Positions 37,468 through 45,596 of a DNA stretch of 64,000 nt are shown piece after piece (the stretch's first letter is position 1; each line of letters starts with the position of its first letter). The stretch spans positions 2,976,001-3,040,000 of the forward strand of contig NZ_JAHSTY010000001.1 in assembly GCF_019145355.1 (NCBI RefSeq), given 5' to 3'. The stretch is from Pseudomonas azadiae (lineage in GTDB: Bacteria > Pseudomonadota > Gammaproteobacteria > Pseudomonadales > Pseudomonadaceae). Position numbers and translations under genes: made by a program. The notes under the pieces were generated by a model. That model ran no database searches and was not told where the DNA came from. It saw only the letters and a program-made list of their open reading frames with translations.

Positions 37468-38612
37468 CAGCCCATCTCCATGAAGAACAGCGCGGCCACC
37501 GCATCCAGCACGATCACCACAAAGATCGATTGCACCACGCTGGAGGTGGTGTGAGCCCCAACCGACTCGGCGCTGCCGCTGACCTTGAAGCCTTCCAGGC
37601 AGCCGATGGCCGCGATCAGGAAGGCGAAGATCGGCGCCTTGATCATGCCCACCACGAAGTGCTGCACGCCGATGTCCGAGTGCAGCAGTGACAGAAACAT
37701 CGCCGGCGAAATATCCAGGGCCACGGCGCACACCACGCCGCCGCCGATGATCCCCGAGAGCATCGCCAGGAAGGTCAGCATCGGCAGTGCCACCAACAGC
37801 GCGAGTACGCGGGGCAGTACCAGCAACTCCATCGGGTCCAGGCCCAGCGTGCGGATGGCGTCGATTTCTTCGTTGGCCTTCATCGAACCGATCTGTGCGG
37901 TAAAGGCACTGGCGGTGCGGCCGGCCATCAGGATAGCGGTGAGCAGCACGCCGAATTCGCGCAGGAACGAGAACGCCACCAGGTCCACGGTGAAAATGGT
38001 GGCGCCGAAGCTTTCAAGCACCGTGGCACCGAGAAACGCGACTACCGCACCCACTAGAAAGGTGAGCAGGGCCACGATGGGCGCGGCGTCGAGGCCGGTC
38101 TGTTCGATATGCGCAACCATCGGCGTGATACGCCAACGCTTGGGCCGCAACAGGCCGCGAGCGAACGTTTCGATGATCAGGCCGATAAAGCCCAGCAGTT
38201 GCTTGCTGTCCTGCCACACGGTGTCCACCGCCCGGCCGATGCGCGCCAGCACCTGAATGCCGGTGGCTTCTTCCGGTGCTTTTTCCGGCACGCAAAAGTC
38301 ATTCAGGGAGCGGTAGACGGTCTTGAGTAATGCGCGGTCAGCGGCAGACAGACTGCAGTCGGTCTGTTCGGCCGATTGCTCGATGCGGGTCGGCCCCAGC
38401 AACTCCACCAGCAGCGAAGCGCCAGCGGTATCCAGGGCGCCGAGGCCGTTGAGGTCGATGCGCGCGCCGGCGTCGTACTGGCCGTCGAGCTTGTCCGACA
38501 GCTTCTTCAGGCTGGCATAGTGGGCAAGCGTCCAGTCCCCCGTAATCCGCAGCTGTGGCGGGGTGGTGGACGTATCGAGATGGGCGGCGCCGGCCGTCGT
38601 GCTGGTGGTCAT
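37464..38612 (-). CDS. STAS domain-MlaE permease fusion
   Basis: Permease of the Mla-like lipid transporter, 382 residues. It is a fusion. An N-terminal STAS-like domain (about 20-110; LRITGDWTLAHYASLKKL, ARIDLNGLGALDTAGASLL) takes the place of a separate MlaB. The MlaE permease follows (about 140-382; AIVALLTFLVGAVVAFLGA-like, VTRELGP-like region FLREFGVLLTAILMAGRTASAF and EIDAIRTLGLDPME). The ATG of MTTSTTAGA has CGGAG upstream; a GTG nine codons earlier is also open. First gene of permease-ATPase-MCE-lipoprotein. Confidence 0.92.
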   Translation of the reverse strand: MTTSTTAGAAHLDTSTTPPQLRITGDWTLAHYASLKKLSDKLDGQYDAGARIDLNGLGALDTAGASLLVELLGPTRIEQSAEQTDCSLSAADRALLKTVYRSLNDFCVPEKAPEEATGIQVLARIGRAVDTVWQDSKQLLGFIGLIIETFARGLLRPKRWRITPMVAHIEQTGLDAAPIVALLTFLVGAVVAFLGATVLESFGATIFTVDLVAFSFLREFGVLLTAILMAGRTASAFTAQIGSMKANEEIDAIRTLGLDPMELLVLPRVLALLVALPMLTFLAMLSGIIGGGVVCAVALDISPAMFLSLLHSDIGVQHFVVGMIKAPIFAFLIAAIGCLEGFKVSGSAESVGAHTTSSVVQSIFVVIVLDAVAALFFMEMGW

Positions 38613-38666
38613 AAGCTCCGAGCTTGTTTGGCTATCCACAATTGCTACGTAATAGCACGATCCTGG

Positions 38667-39698
38667 CTATTTTGGATTGTCCGTTTGTGCTGTGTCCGTC
38701 ACTTTGAAGCGCAGCACGCCGATCACTTGCCCGTCTTCGGTCAGCACGCGCACCTGCCAGCGTCCCACTGCGTCGGCCGGGAAATTCTGTTTGTGGGTCC
38801 AGGCGCGGTAGCCCTCCTTGCGCCCGCCGTGGATGTCCAAGGCGATACGGTCGACCTCTTTGCCGTTGAACTTCCACACGTGGTAGATCCGCTCATCCAG
38901 GCCGCGCGGGGCGTTGATCGCGGTATAGGCGTACAGCCCGCCGCTGCGCAGTTGGGCGGCGGTGACTTCCTTGAGGTGGTCGCCGGGCGTGCGGTCCTGC
39001 AGTTGAGTGCTGATCGCCACTTCGGTCATCCACAAGGTGGCCGGCGGCACCCAACTGCGCAGGAACCAGCCGGCGCAGCCGATGGCGGCCGTGACCCCCA
39101 GCAGCATTGCCCAGCCTTTGAGGCTGCGCAGCGGCAGGCTCACGGCCAGGCTTGGAATCGACAATGCCATCGCCACGCCGAGCGCCAGCTTGTAACTCTC
39201 GGCGGTGGTCAGGTGCAGGATGATCGGCAGCGCAGTGAGCAGCGCGGCGAACAGGGTGAAGGTGTGCAGCGCGAGGAACAGCGAGCGTTTGGGCGCCAGC
39301 CATTTGTAGTACAGCGGATCGATGATCGACACCAGGGCAGCTGCCCCGAGCAGGCCGGTGAAAATCGACTGGCCGCTGTTCCATGCGGTGGTGATGAAAA
39401 AGAATGGCAGCACAAAAAACAGACTTTCCTGGTGGATCATCTGGGTCGCGTAGCGCAACAGCGGTTCAGGGATTTCGCGCTTGAAGAGCTTGGTGAACAG
39501 CTGGGTAAAGCTGTTTTCCAGCATCAGCCACAGCCAGCTCACCAGCATGATCACCGCGATCCAACTGGCCATGCCCTGCTGGCGATCCACCAGGATGAAA
39601 CTGCCCACGCCTGAGATGAAGCCGCCGAGCGCTATCACTCCTGGGTAGCGCTTCATCAGTTCGAGAATGCGGGTGATCAAGCGGGTCAGGGTTTGCAT
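38667..39698 (-). CDS. DUF5924/DUF2914 membrane protein
   Basis: 343 residues. Six or seven spans at about 20-210 (ALGGFISGVGSFILV, WIAVIMLVSWLWLMLE, FFVLPFFFITTAW, LHTFTLFAALLTALPI, WAMLLGVTAAIGCAG), then a periplasmic C-terminal domain (about 235-343; IYHVWKFNGKEVDRIALDIH, WTHKQNFPADAVGRWQVRV). The end resembles the DUF2914 domain. It is upstream of the Mla-like operon on the same strand with a 54-bp gap, so it may be transcribed with it. Function unknown. Confidence 0.8.
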   Translation of the reverse strand: MQTLTRLITRILELMKRYPGVIALGGFISGVGSFILVDRQQGMASWIAVIMLVSWLWLMLENSFTQLFTKLFKREIPEPLLRYATQMIHQESLFFVLPFFFITTAWNSGQSIFTGLLGAAALVSIIDPLYYKWLAPKRSLFLALHTFTLFAALLTALPIILHLTTAESYKLALGVAMALSIPSLAVSLPLRSLKGWAMLLGVTAAIGCAGWFLRSWVPPATLWMTEVAISTQLQDRTPGDHLKEVTAAQLRSGGLYAYTAINAPRGLDERIYHVWKFNGKEVDRIALDIHGGRKEGYRAWTHKQNFPADAVGRWQVRVLTEDGQVIGVLRFKVTDTAQTDNPK

Positions 39699-39770
39699 TC
39701 GGCGGTTCGCAGTCTTTGGTAGGAGAAATCCCAGACAGAATAACGTCTTGGCTCAGTGTCCGGTGCCTCA

Positions 39771-41153
39771 TTACGCGATCCGTTTGCGATAACCCCGCAA
39801 CCCGATCAGCGCAATGACGATCAGCCCAAGCACGCCGGCGCCGATCCAACTGAGCGCATCGTAGCTCAGCAGTGGTTTTTCGATGCGCCAGTAGCCGGGT
39901 TGCTGGAACACCTGGCGCATGGCGCGGTTGGTCTGCTCCAGGCTCACGGCCTTGATGCGTTTGACCGGGTCGCTGAAGTGACCGTTGGTGTAATCGCCGG
40001 ATGCGCTCCAGTAATAGTCGGCCAAGGCGCTGTTGCCCTGCACGGCCCAGGCCTGTCGTGCGATGGCGGCTTGTTGCAGGCGCGCGAATACCGCCGGGTC
40101 GAGGCCATCCTTGAGCAACTGCGCCTTGAGGTCTTGGAGCACCTGTTCGGCTTCGGCGAGGTTTTCGCGCTCAAGGTCGGCATTCAGGCTGAGGAAGCCG
40201 ATGCCACCGAGCACTTCACGCTCGCTCCAGGGGCCGTAGGACAACCCATGCTTGAGGCGCAGTTGGCGATACAGCGCCCAGTCGAGGTAGTCCTTGAGCA
40301 GGTCGTAGGTTTCGTCATGCCCGTCAGCCAGTACCGGCTCGGGAAACAGCCAGTGCAATTTGGCGCTGTTGCCGACCCAGCCATGGATCAGTTCGCGGTG
40401 GCCGGCAGCGGCGTGCTGGATCTGCGGCAGCGCCGGATGCTCGCTCGGCTCGACCGGATCGAGTTGGCCATAGGTGCGTTCCAGGTAGGCCGGCAGCAGT
40501 TTGTCGAGGTCGCCAACGATGATCAGCGTCATGTTGTTGGGGGCATACCAGTTTTTGTGCAGGGCCTCCAACTGGCCTCGCGTCAGGTGATCGACCCCGG
40601 CGCGTTCGGCGCACTTGAGCCCGAGCTCGACGGCCAGTTGATTACTGGCGGTGTGGCCCAGGTCCTGACGGTCCAACAGGCGTTGCAGGTGGGAATAATG
40701 GCCGCCGTCCTCACGTTCGACGACGCGCTTGGCGGCGTTGATGTTGGCGTCGGTCAGTTCGGTACGGGTGATGATCGCCAGGAGCAGGTCGAGCACCTTG
40801 CGCTGGTTCTGCGCCGGCGCCTCAATCACAAAGGTGGTGTCGGCATTGCTGGTGTAGGCGTTCCATTCGCCGCCCAAGGCTTGCATGCGGTCCTCGAGTT
40901 CGCCTTCGCCGCCGCCGTCGATGCCGCTGAACAGCAAGTGCTCCAGCAGGTGCGGCAGCTCTTTATCTTCGCAGCCGAAATCATCCAGGCCTACGCCCAC
41001 CACCAGTCGGATCGCCACATGCCCGCGCTCGGTGCCCGGCTTGAGCAGCAATTGCAGGCCGTTGGGCAAGGTGTAGCCCTCGACTTGCAGGCGGTCAAAG
41101 GCAAAGGCGTTGGCGGCGCCCATGAGCAGGCACGCAAATAACAGGCGACGCAT
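39771..41153 (-). CDS. M16 family metallopeptidase with C-terminal membrane anchor
   Basis: 460 residues: signal peptide (MRRLLFACLLMGAANAFA), a zinc site HxxEH at residues 68-72 (ELPHLLEHLLFSG) with the later Glu expected about 75 residues on (RVVERE region), then a second M16 domain (about 200-400), and a C-terminal membrane span (IGAGVLGLIVIALIGLRGY) with a basic end. The protein is therefore periplasmic and attached by its tail. Substrate unknown. No second M16 subunit gene is adjacent. It lies between the DUF5924 gene and the phosphate symporter. Confidence 0.88.
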   Translation of the reverse strand: MRRLLFACLLMGAANAFAFDRLQVEGYTLPNGLQLLLKPGTERGHVAIRLVVGVGLDDFGCEDKELPHLLEHLLFSGIDGGGEGELEDRMQALGGEWNAYTSNADTTFVIEAPAQNQRKVLDLLLAIITRTELTDANINAAKRVVEREDGGHYSHLQRLLDRQDLGHTASNQLAVELGLKCAERAGVDHLTRGQLEALHKNWYAPNNMTLIIVGDLDKLLPAYLERTYGQLDPVEPSEHPALPQIQHAAAGHRELIHGWVGNSAKLHWLFPEPVLADGHDETYDLLKDYLDWALYRQLRLKHGLSYGPWSEREVLGGIGFLSLNADLERENLAEAEQVLQDLKAQLLKDGLDPAVFARLQQAAIARQAWAVQGNSALADYYWSASGDYTNGHFSDPVKRIKAVSLEQTNRAMRQVFQQPGYWRIEKPLLSYDALSWIGAGVLGLIVIALIGLRGYRKRIA

Positions 41154-41210
41154 AACAAGCTTCCTGGCGAGTGAGGTCAGCTTTAACTGACTTCACGGGC
41201 CACCGTACGT

Positions 41211-42869
41211 TCAGGGCGAATGCGTGATGTCGACGATATCTTCGGCGGACAGCGCGCCGGTGTCGGACGTTTCCAGCACCACATAGGCACTGCTGCAAAA
41301 CAACGAGTTCAGGCGTTTCATGTCGGCAATCAGCTCCAAGTGCAGGGAACTGGTCTCCAGGCTCTGTACGATCTTGCGCTGCAGGCGACTGACGTGAGCA
41401 TGGGCCAGGCGGCGTTCCTGGGCGCGGAAGCGGCGCTTCTCCCGCAGCAATTGGCGAGCGCTGTGCGGGTCGGCACTGAGGAATACCGACAGGCCCAGAC
41501 GCAGGTTGGCGATCAACTGGCTGTGCAGGCCGCTGAGTTCTTCCAGGCCGACTTCGGAAAACTGCCGACGCTGTGAGGTTTTTTGCTGCTGGACTTTGCG
41601 CAGCATGCGTTCGATCAGGTCGCCGGCGAGCTTGAGGTTGATCGACAGCTCGATAATCTCGGCCCAGCGGCGACTGTCCTGTTCACTGAGGTCTTCACGG
41701 GGCATTTGCGCCAGGTACAGCTTGATCGCGCTGTACAGCGCTTCGACATCGTCGCTGAGGCTGCGCATTTCCTGGGTGATGGTGGTTTGTTTGCCGCGCA
41801 GTACTTCCTGCATGGCGGTGAGCATGTTGTCGATCAGATCGCCCAGGCGCAGGGTCTCGCGAGCGGCATTGGCCAGGGCCAGGCTGGGTGTGGTGAGTGC
41901 GGTCGGGTCCAGGTGGCGTGGCTTGGCCTTGCCGTTGAGCTCTTCACGCTCGGGCAGCAGCCAGGCGCACAGGCGCGACATCGGGCCGATTGTGGGCAGC
42001 AGAATCAGGCAGCGGCTGACGTTGTAGAGCAGGTGGAAGGTGATGACCATGCCTTGGGCACTGTAGTCCAGATCGTCCATCCACAGCACCAGCGGGTCGA
42101 GCACTGGAATGATCAGCAACAGGCCGATCAATTTGTACAGCAGGCTACCCAGGGCCACTTGGCGCCCGGCGGCGTTTTGCATGTTGGTGCTGAGGAAAGC
42201 CAGCACGCCGCTGCCGATGTTGGCGCCGATCACCAGTCCGATGGCCACGTGCAGGCCGATGACGCCGGCGCCGGCAAGGGTGGCCGTCAACAGGACGGCG
42301 GCCAGGCTGGAGTAGGAAATCATCGCGAACAAGGCGCCGACTAAGGCGTCGAGCAAGATGTCGCCGGTCAGTGAGGCAAACAGCACTTTCACGCCTTGGG
42401 CATGGGTGATGGGCCCGGCGGCTTCGACGATCAGTTGCAGCGCGAGGATGATCAGTCCGAGGCCGATCGCCACCCGACCCAACTGCCCTGCCCGTGTCTG
42501 TTTGCGCGACAGGAAGAAAATGACACCGAGGAAAATCAGCAGCGGCGACAGCCAGGACAGGTCAAACGTCAGCACCCGCGCCATCAATGCCGTACCGACG
42601 TCGGCTCCGAGCATGGTTGCCAGGGCGGGCATCAGCCCCATCAAGCCCTGGCCGACAAAAGACGTCACCAGCATCGCCGTAGCGTTGCTGCTCTGCACCA
42701 TGGCTGTCACCAGGATGCCGGCAATAAACGCCAGCCAGCGCTTGGACATGTTCTGCCCGATGACTTGGCGCAAGTTGGAACCGTAGACCCGCAGGATGCC
42801 GGTACGGACGATGTGCGTGCCCCAGATCAGCAGGGTCACGGCGGAAAGCAGATTGAGCAAGGTCAGCAT
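41211..42869 (-). CDS. Na/Pi cotransporter family protein with PhoU-like domain
   Basis: 552 residues: N-terminal membrane region (about 1-310) with two repeats bearing the QSSNATAMLV and SYSSLAAVLL motifs (glutamine/serine-rich inner loops, typical of NptA/YjbB), then a C-terminal helical PhoU-like cytoplasmic domain (about 330-540). Likely role: sodium-linked phosphate transport or phosphate export, as for YjbB. Start at MLTLLNLLSAVTLLIWGTHI is the usual family start. Separated from terC by a 210-base gap with a terminator. Confidence 0.9.
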   Translation of the reverse strand: MLTLLNLLSAVTLLIWGTHIVRTGILRVYGSNLRQVIGQNMSKRWLAFIAGILVTAMVQSSNATAMLVTSFVGQGLMGLMPALATMLGADVGTALMARVLTFDLSWLSPLLIFLGVIFFLSRKQTRAGQLGRVAIGLGLIILALQLIVEAAGPITHAQGVKVLFASLTGDILLDALVGALFAMISYSSLAAVLLTATLAGAGVIGLHVAIGLVIGANIGSGVLAFLSTNMQNAAGRQVALGSLLYKLIGLLLIIPVLDPLVLWMDDLDYSAQGMVITFHLLYNVSRCLILLPTIGPMSRLCAWLLPEREELNGKAKPRHLDPTALTTPSLALANAARETLRLGDLIDNMLTAMQEVLRGKQTTITQEMRSLSDDVEALYSAIKLYLAQMPREDLSEQDSRRWAEIIELSINLKLAGDLIERMLRKVQQQKTSQRRQFSEVGLEELSGLHSQLIANLRLGLSVFLSADPHSARQLLREKRRFRAQERRLAHAHVSRLQRKIVQSLETSSLHLELIADMKRLNSLFCSSAYVVLETSDTGALSAEDIVDITHSP

Positions 42870-43036
42870 GCTCGGCCCCCCGTGTGGGTGCGCTCCAGCA
42901 GGAGCAGTAAAAAGTGCCGCGTGCCGCTCTACGTCTTGTACTTAAGCTGTAGTTGGCGAATAGGCTCTGCGCCAGCATCGCATAGCTAAAGTGGGGCTTG
43001 AAACAAAACTGTCATGAAGCGGTTTCTGCGGATATG

Positions 43037-43064
43037 AAAAAAGGGGCGCGAACGCCCCTTTTTC
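43037..43064 (-). terminator. Terminator after the TerC gene
   Basis: Minus-strand stem AAAAGGGGCG/CGCCCCTTTT with loop TTCG and a T run. It ends 14 bases from the terC stop. Confidence 0.88.
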
Positions 43065-43078
43065 AGCAGCGGATCAGC

Positions 43079-43846
43079 TTATTGACCCGGAACGTCCTTG
43101 CGCAGTTTCACTGGATCCTGCTGTTTCCTTTTTTTCGCGATAGCGGTGCGCATCTTGATGTTCACCGCCTCGACCGCCAGCGAGAACGCCATGGCGAAGT
43201 AAACGTAGCCTTTTGGCACGTGCACGTCGAAGGATTCGGCAATCAGCACGGTACCCACGACCAGCAGGAACGACAGCGCGAGCATTTTCAGCGAAGGGTG
43301 CTTGTCGATGAATTCGCTGATCTTGCCAGCGGCCAGCATCATCACCAGTACTGCCACGATGATTGCAGCGACCATGACCGGCACATGGGAGACCATGCCG
43401 ACCGCAGTGATCACCGAGTCCAGGGAGAACACGATGTCGATGATCGCGATCTGGATGATGGTGTAGATGAACTTGCCACCGGCGCCCTTCGGCTCGTCGT
43501 GGGTTTCGTCCTCACCTTCCAGCGCGTGGTACATCTCCTGGGAGCTTTTCCACAGCAGGAACAGGCCACCGAAGAACAGGATCAGGTCACGCCCCGAGAT
43601 GCCCTCGCCGAAGACCACGAACAGATCGTTGGTCAATTGCATGACCCACGTGATCGAGAGCAGCAACAGGATGCGCGTGACCATGGCCAGCGCCAGGCCG
43701 AAGATCCGGGTGCGCGCCTGCATGTGCTTGGGCATGCGGCTGACCAGGATCGAAATCATGATGATGTTATCGATACCCAGGACGATCTCGAGGGCCGTCA
43801 GGGTGAAGAAGGCAATCCAGATTTCCGGATTGGTCAGCCATTCCAT
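43079..43846 (-). CDS. TerC family membrane protein
   Basis: 255 residues with about seven spans. Family signatures are LEIVLGIDNIIMISIL and IDIVFSLDSVITAVGM, two copies of a conserved acidic motif. TerC proteins export or handle metal ions such as manganese (known in some) and are linked to tellurite resistance; no other ter genes are here. AAAGGA stands 6-11 bases before the ATG. Gap of 67 bases to the upstream citrate carrier gene on the same strand. Confidence 0.93.
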   Translation of the reverse strand: MEWLTNPEIWIAFFTLTALEIVLGIDNIIMISILVSRMPKHMQARTRIFGLALAMVTRILLLLSITWVMQLTNDLFVVFGEGISGRDLILFFGGLFLLWKSSQEMYHALEGEDETHDEPKGAGGKFIYTIIQIAIIDIVFSLDSVITAVGMVSHVPVMVAAIIVAVLVMMLAAGKISEFIDKHPSLKMLALSFLLVVGTVLIAESFDVHVPKGYVYFAMAFSLAVEAVNIKMRTAIAKKRKQQDPVKLRKDVPGQ

Positions 43847-43913
43847 GTGTATTCCTTTGAGCAAGTGTTAACCGCGCAAGCTGCAGCGCCGCGCGGTGAG
43901 TGAGTAGGTACGA

Positions 43914-45221
43914 TTATAGAGTGCTGAACAGCGGAAAAATCCCCATCAGCAATGCGGCGACCATTATGCACAGGCAAACCAGCACTGCCCACTTCAGGGT
44001 GAAGCGCTGGTGATCGCCAAATTCGATGCCGGCCAGGGCCACCAGCAGGTACGTCGAGGGAACCAGCGGACTGAGCAAGTGCACAGGCTGGCCAACGATG
44101 GAGGCACGGGCCATTTCCACGGCGGTGATGCCGTAGTGGCTCGCTGCTTCGGCGAGTACCGGCAGTACGCCATAGTAGAACGCGTCGTTGGACATGAAGA
44201 AGGTGAACGGCATGCTCACCAGCGCGGTGATCACCGCCAGGTAAGGGCCCATCGCTTCCGGAATGACCGCCAGCAGGCTCTTGGACATCGCGTCGACCAT
44301 GCCGGTACCGGACAGGATACCGGTGAAAATACCGGCGGCGAAGATCAGTCCCACCACCGCCAGGACGCTGCCGGCGTGGGCGGCGACGCGGTCTTTCTGC
44401 TGTTGCAGGCAGGGGTAGTTGACGATCATCGCGATGCTGAACGCCACCATGAACAGCACCGGCAGCGGCAACAGGCCGGCAATCAGTGTGCACATCAGGG
44501 CCAGCGTCAGCGCGCCGTTGAACCAGATCAGCTTCGGACGACGGGCGTCCGGGAATTGCGACACGCTGATTTCACTGTGGTCGACTTCATCGCCGATCAG
44601 GTGCAATTCACCCAGACGGGCACGTTCGCGTTTGCCGTACATGTAGGCGATCGCCAGGATCGCCACGACGCCGGCGGCCATTGCGGGGATCATCGGCACG
44701 AAAATGTCCGACGGGTCCACATGCAACGCACTGGCGGCACGGGCCGTCGGGCCGCCCCAGGGGGTCATGTTCATCACGCCCCCGGCGAGGATGATCAAGC
44801 CGGCCATGATCCGTGGGCTCATGCCGATGCGCTGGTACAGCGGCAACATCGCGGCTACGCAGATCATGTAGGTGGTGGCGCCGTCACCGTCGAGTGACAC
44901 CACCAGCGCCAGCACCGCAGTACCGACGGAAACCTTGAGCGGGTCGCCCTTGACCATCTTGAGGATCTTGCGCACGGCCGGGTCGAACAGGCCGGAGTCG
45001 ATCATCAGGGCAAAATAGAGGATGGCGAACATCAGCATTACGCCGGTCGGCGCGAGCTTGGTGATGCCTTCGAGCATCATCGGGCCGATCTTCGGCGCGA
45101 AACCGCCGAACAAGGCAAACAGGATCGGCACGATGATCAGGGCGATCAGCGCGGACAGGCGCTTGGTCATGATCAGGAACATGAACGTGATGACCATGGC
45201 AAAGCCAAGGAAAGTCAGCAT
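43914..45221 (-). CDS. CitMHS family citrate:divalent metal transporter
   Basis: Inner-membrane symporter of the citrate:H+/Mg2+ type. 435 residues with about eleven spans. Motifs include LTFLGFAMVITFMFLIM, LDGDGATTYMICVAAMLPLY, NMTPWGGPTARAASAL and SMPFTFFMSNDAFYYGVLPVL, all seen in CitM and CitN. P. aeruginosa has a citrate carrier of this family in the same region as I remember (citA). The upstream gap (45222-45480) holds small hairpins (GCCAGC/GCTGGC at 45416-45431) but no recognised regulator gene. Confidence 0.93.
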   Translation of the reverse strand: MLTFLGFAMVITFMFLIMTKRLSALIALIIVPILFALFGGFAPKIGPMMLEGITKLAPTGVMLMFAILYFALMIDSGLFDPAVRKILKMVKGDPLKVSVGTAVLALVVSLDGDGATTYMICVAAMLPLYQRIGMSPRIMAGLIILAGGVMNMTPWGGPTARAASALHVDPSDIFVPMIPAMAAGVVAILAIAYMYGKRERARLGELHLIGDEVDHSEISVSQFPDARRPKLIWFNGALTLALMCTLIAGLLPLPVLFMVAFSIAMIVNYPCLQQQKDRVAAHAGSVLAVVGLIFAAGIFTGILSGTGMVDAMSKSLLAVIPEAMGPYLAVITALVSMPFTFFMSNDAFYYGVLPVLAEAASHYGITAVEMARASIVGQPVHLLSPLVPSTYLLVALAGIEFGDHQRFTLKWAVLVCLCIMVAALLMGIFPLFSTL

Positions 45222-45481
45222 AGGAATACTCCAGGCGTAGCGCGGCTAGGGAATGGCGAACCGGGCGGGTCAGCGCAGAACGAAAGGCACGAGGCGTACG
45301 GGGGGAGTCGGGGCAAACAGGCGGGTACGGACGGACATCGGGAATCACCATTGTTGTTGTGTACAGCCGGTCTGTTGCCGGCAGTTGGAGGTGATCCTAG
45401 ACGGATAAGCTTTCAGCCAGCTTTCGCTGGCAAAACAGCTGATGAAGGGCAGACACTCGCGCTTCAAATTTGCACAGATCC

Positions 45482-45572
45482 AATGTGGGAGCTGGCTTGC
45501 CTGTGATGCAGACACCTCAGTCATTCAGTTGAACCGAGGTGAGGCTATCGCAGGCAAGCCAGCTCCCACATT
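45482..45572. repeat. REP-type palindrome near the citrate carrier and metalloprotease genes
   Basis: Arms AATGTGGGAGCTGGCTTGCC and complement, with a loop whose ends pair (ACCTC and GAGGT). It lies between the citrate carrier start and the metalloprotease stop, both on the minus strand. Confidence 0.92.
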
Positions 45573-45596
45573 TAGACTGTGTTTGGCAGTAGGTTT

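Noticed and set aside
43079..43846. Tellurite resistance operon
   Set aside because: Only a TerC-type gene is present; none of the other ter genes are nearby, so the annotation is limited to the family.
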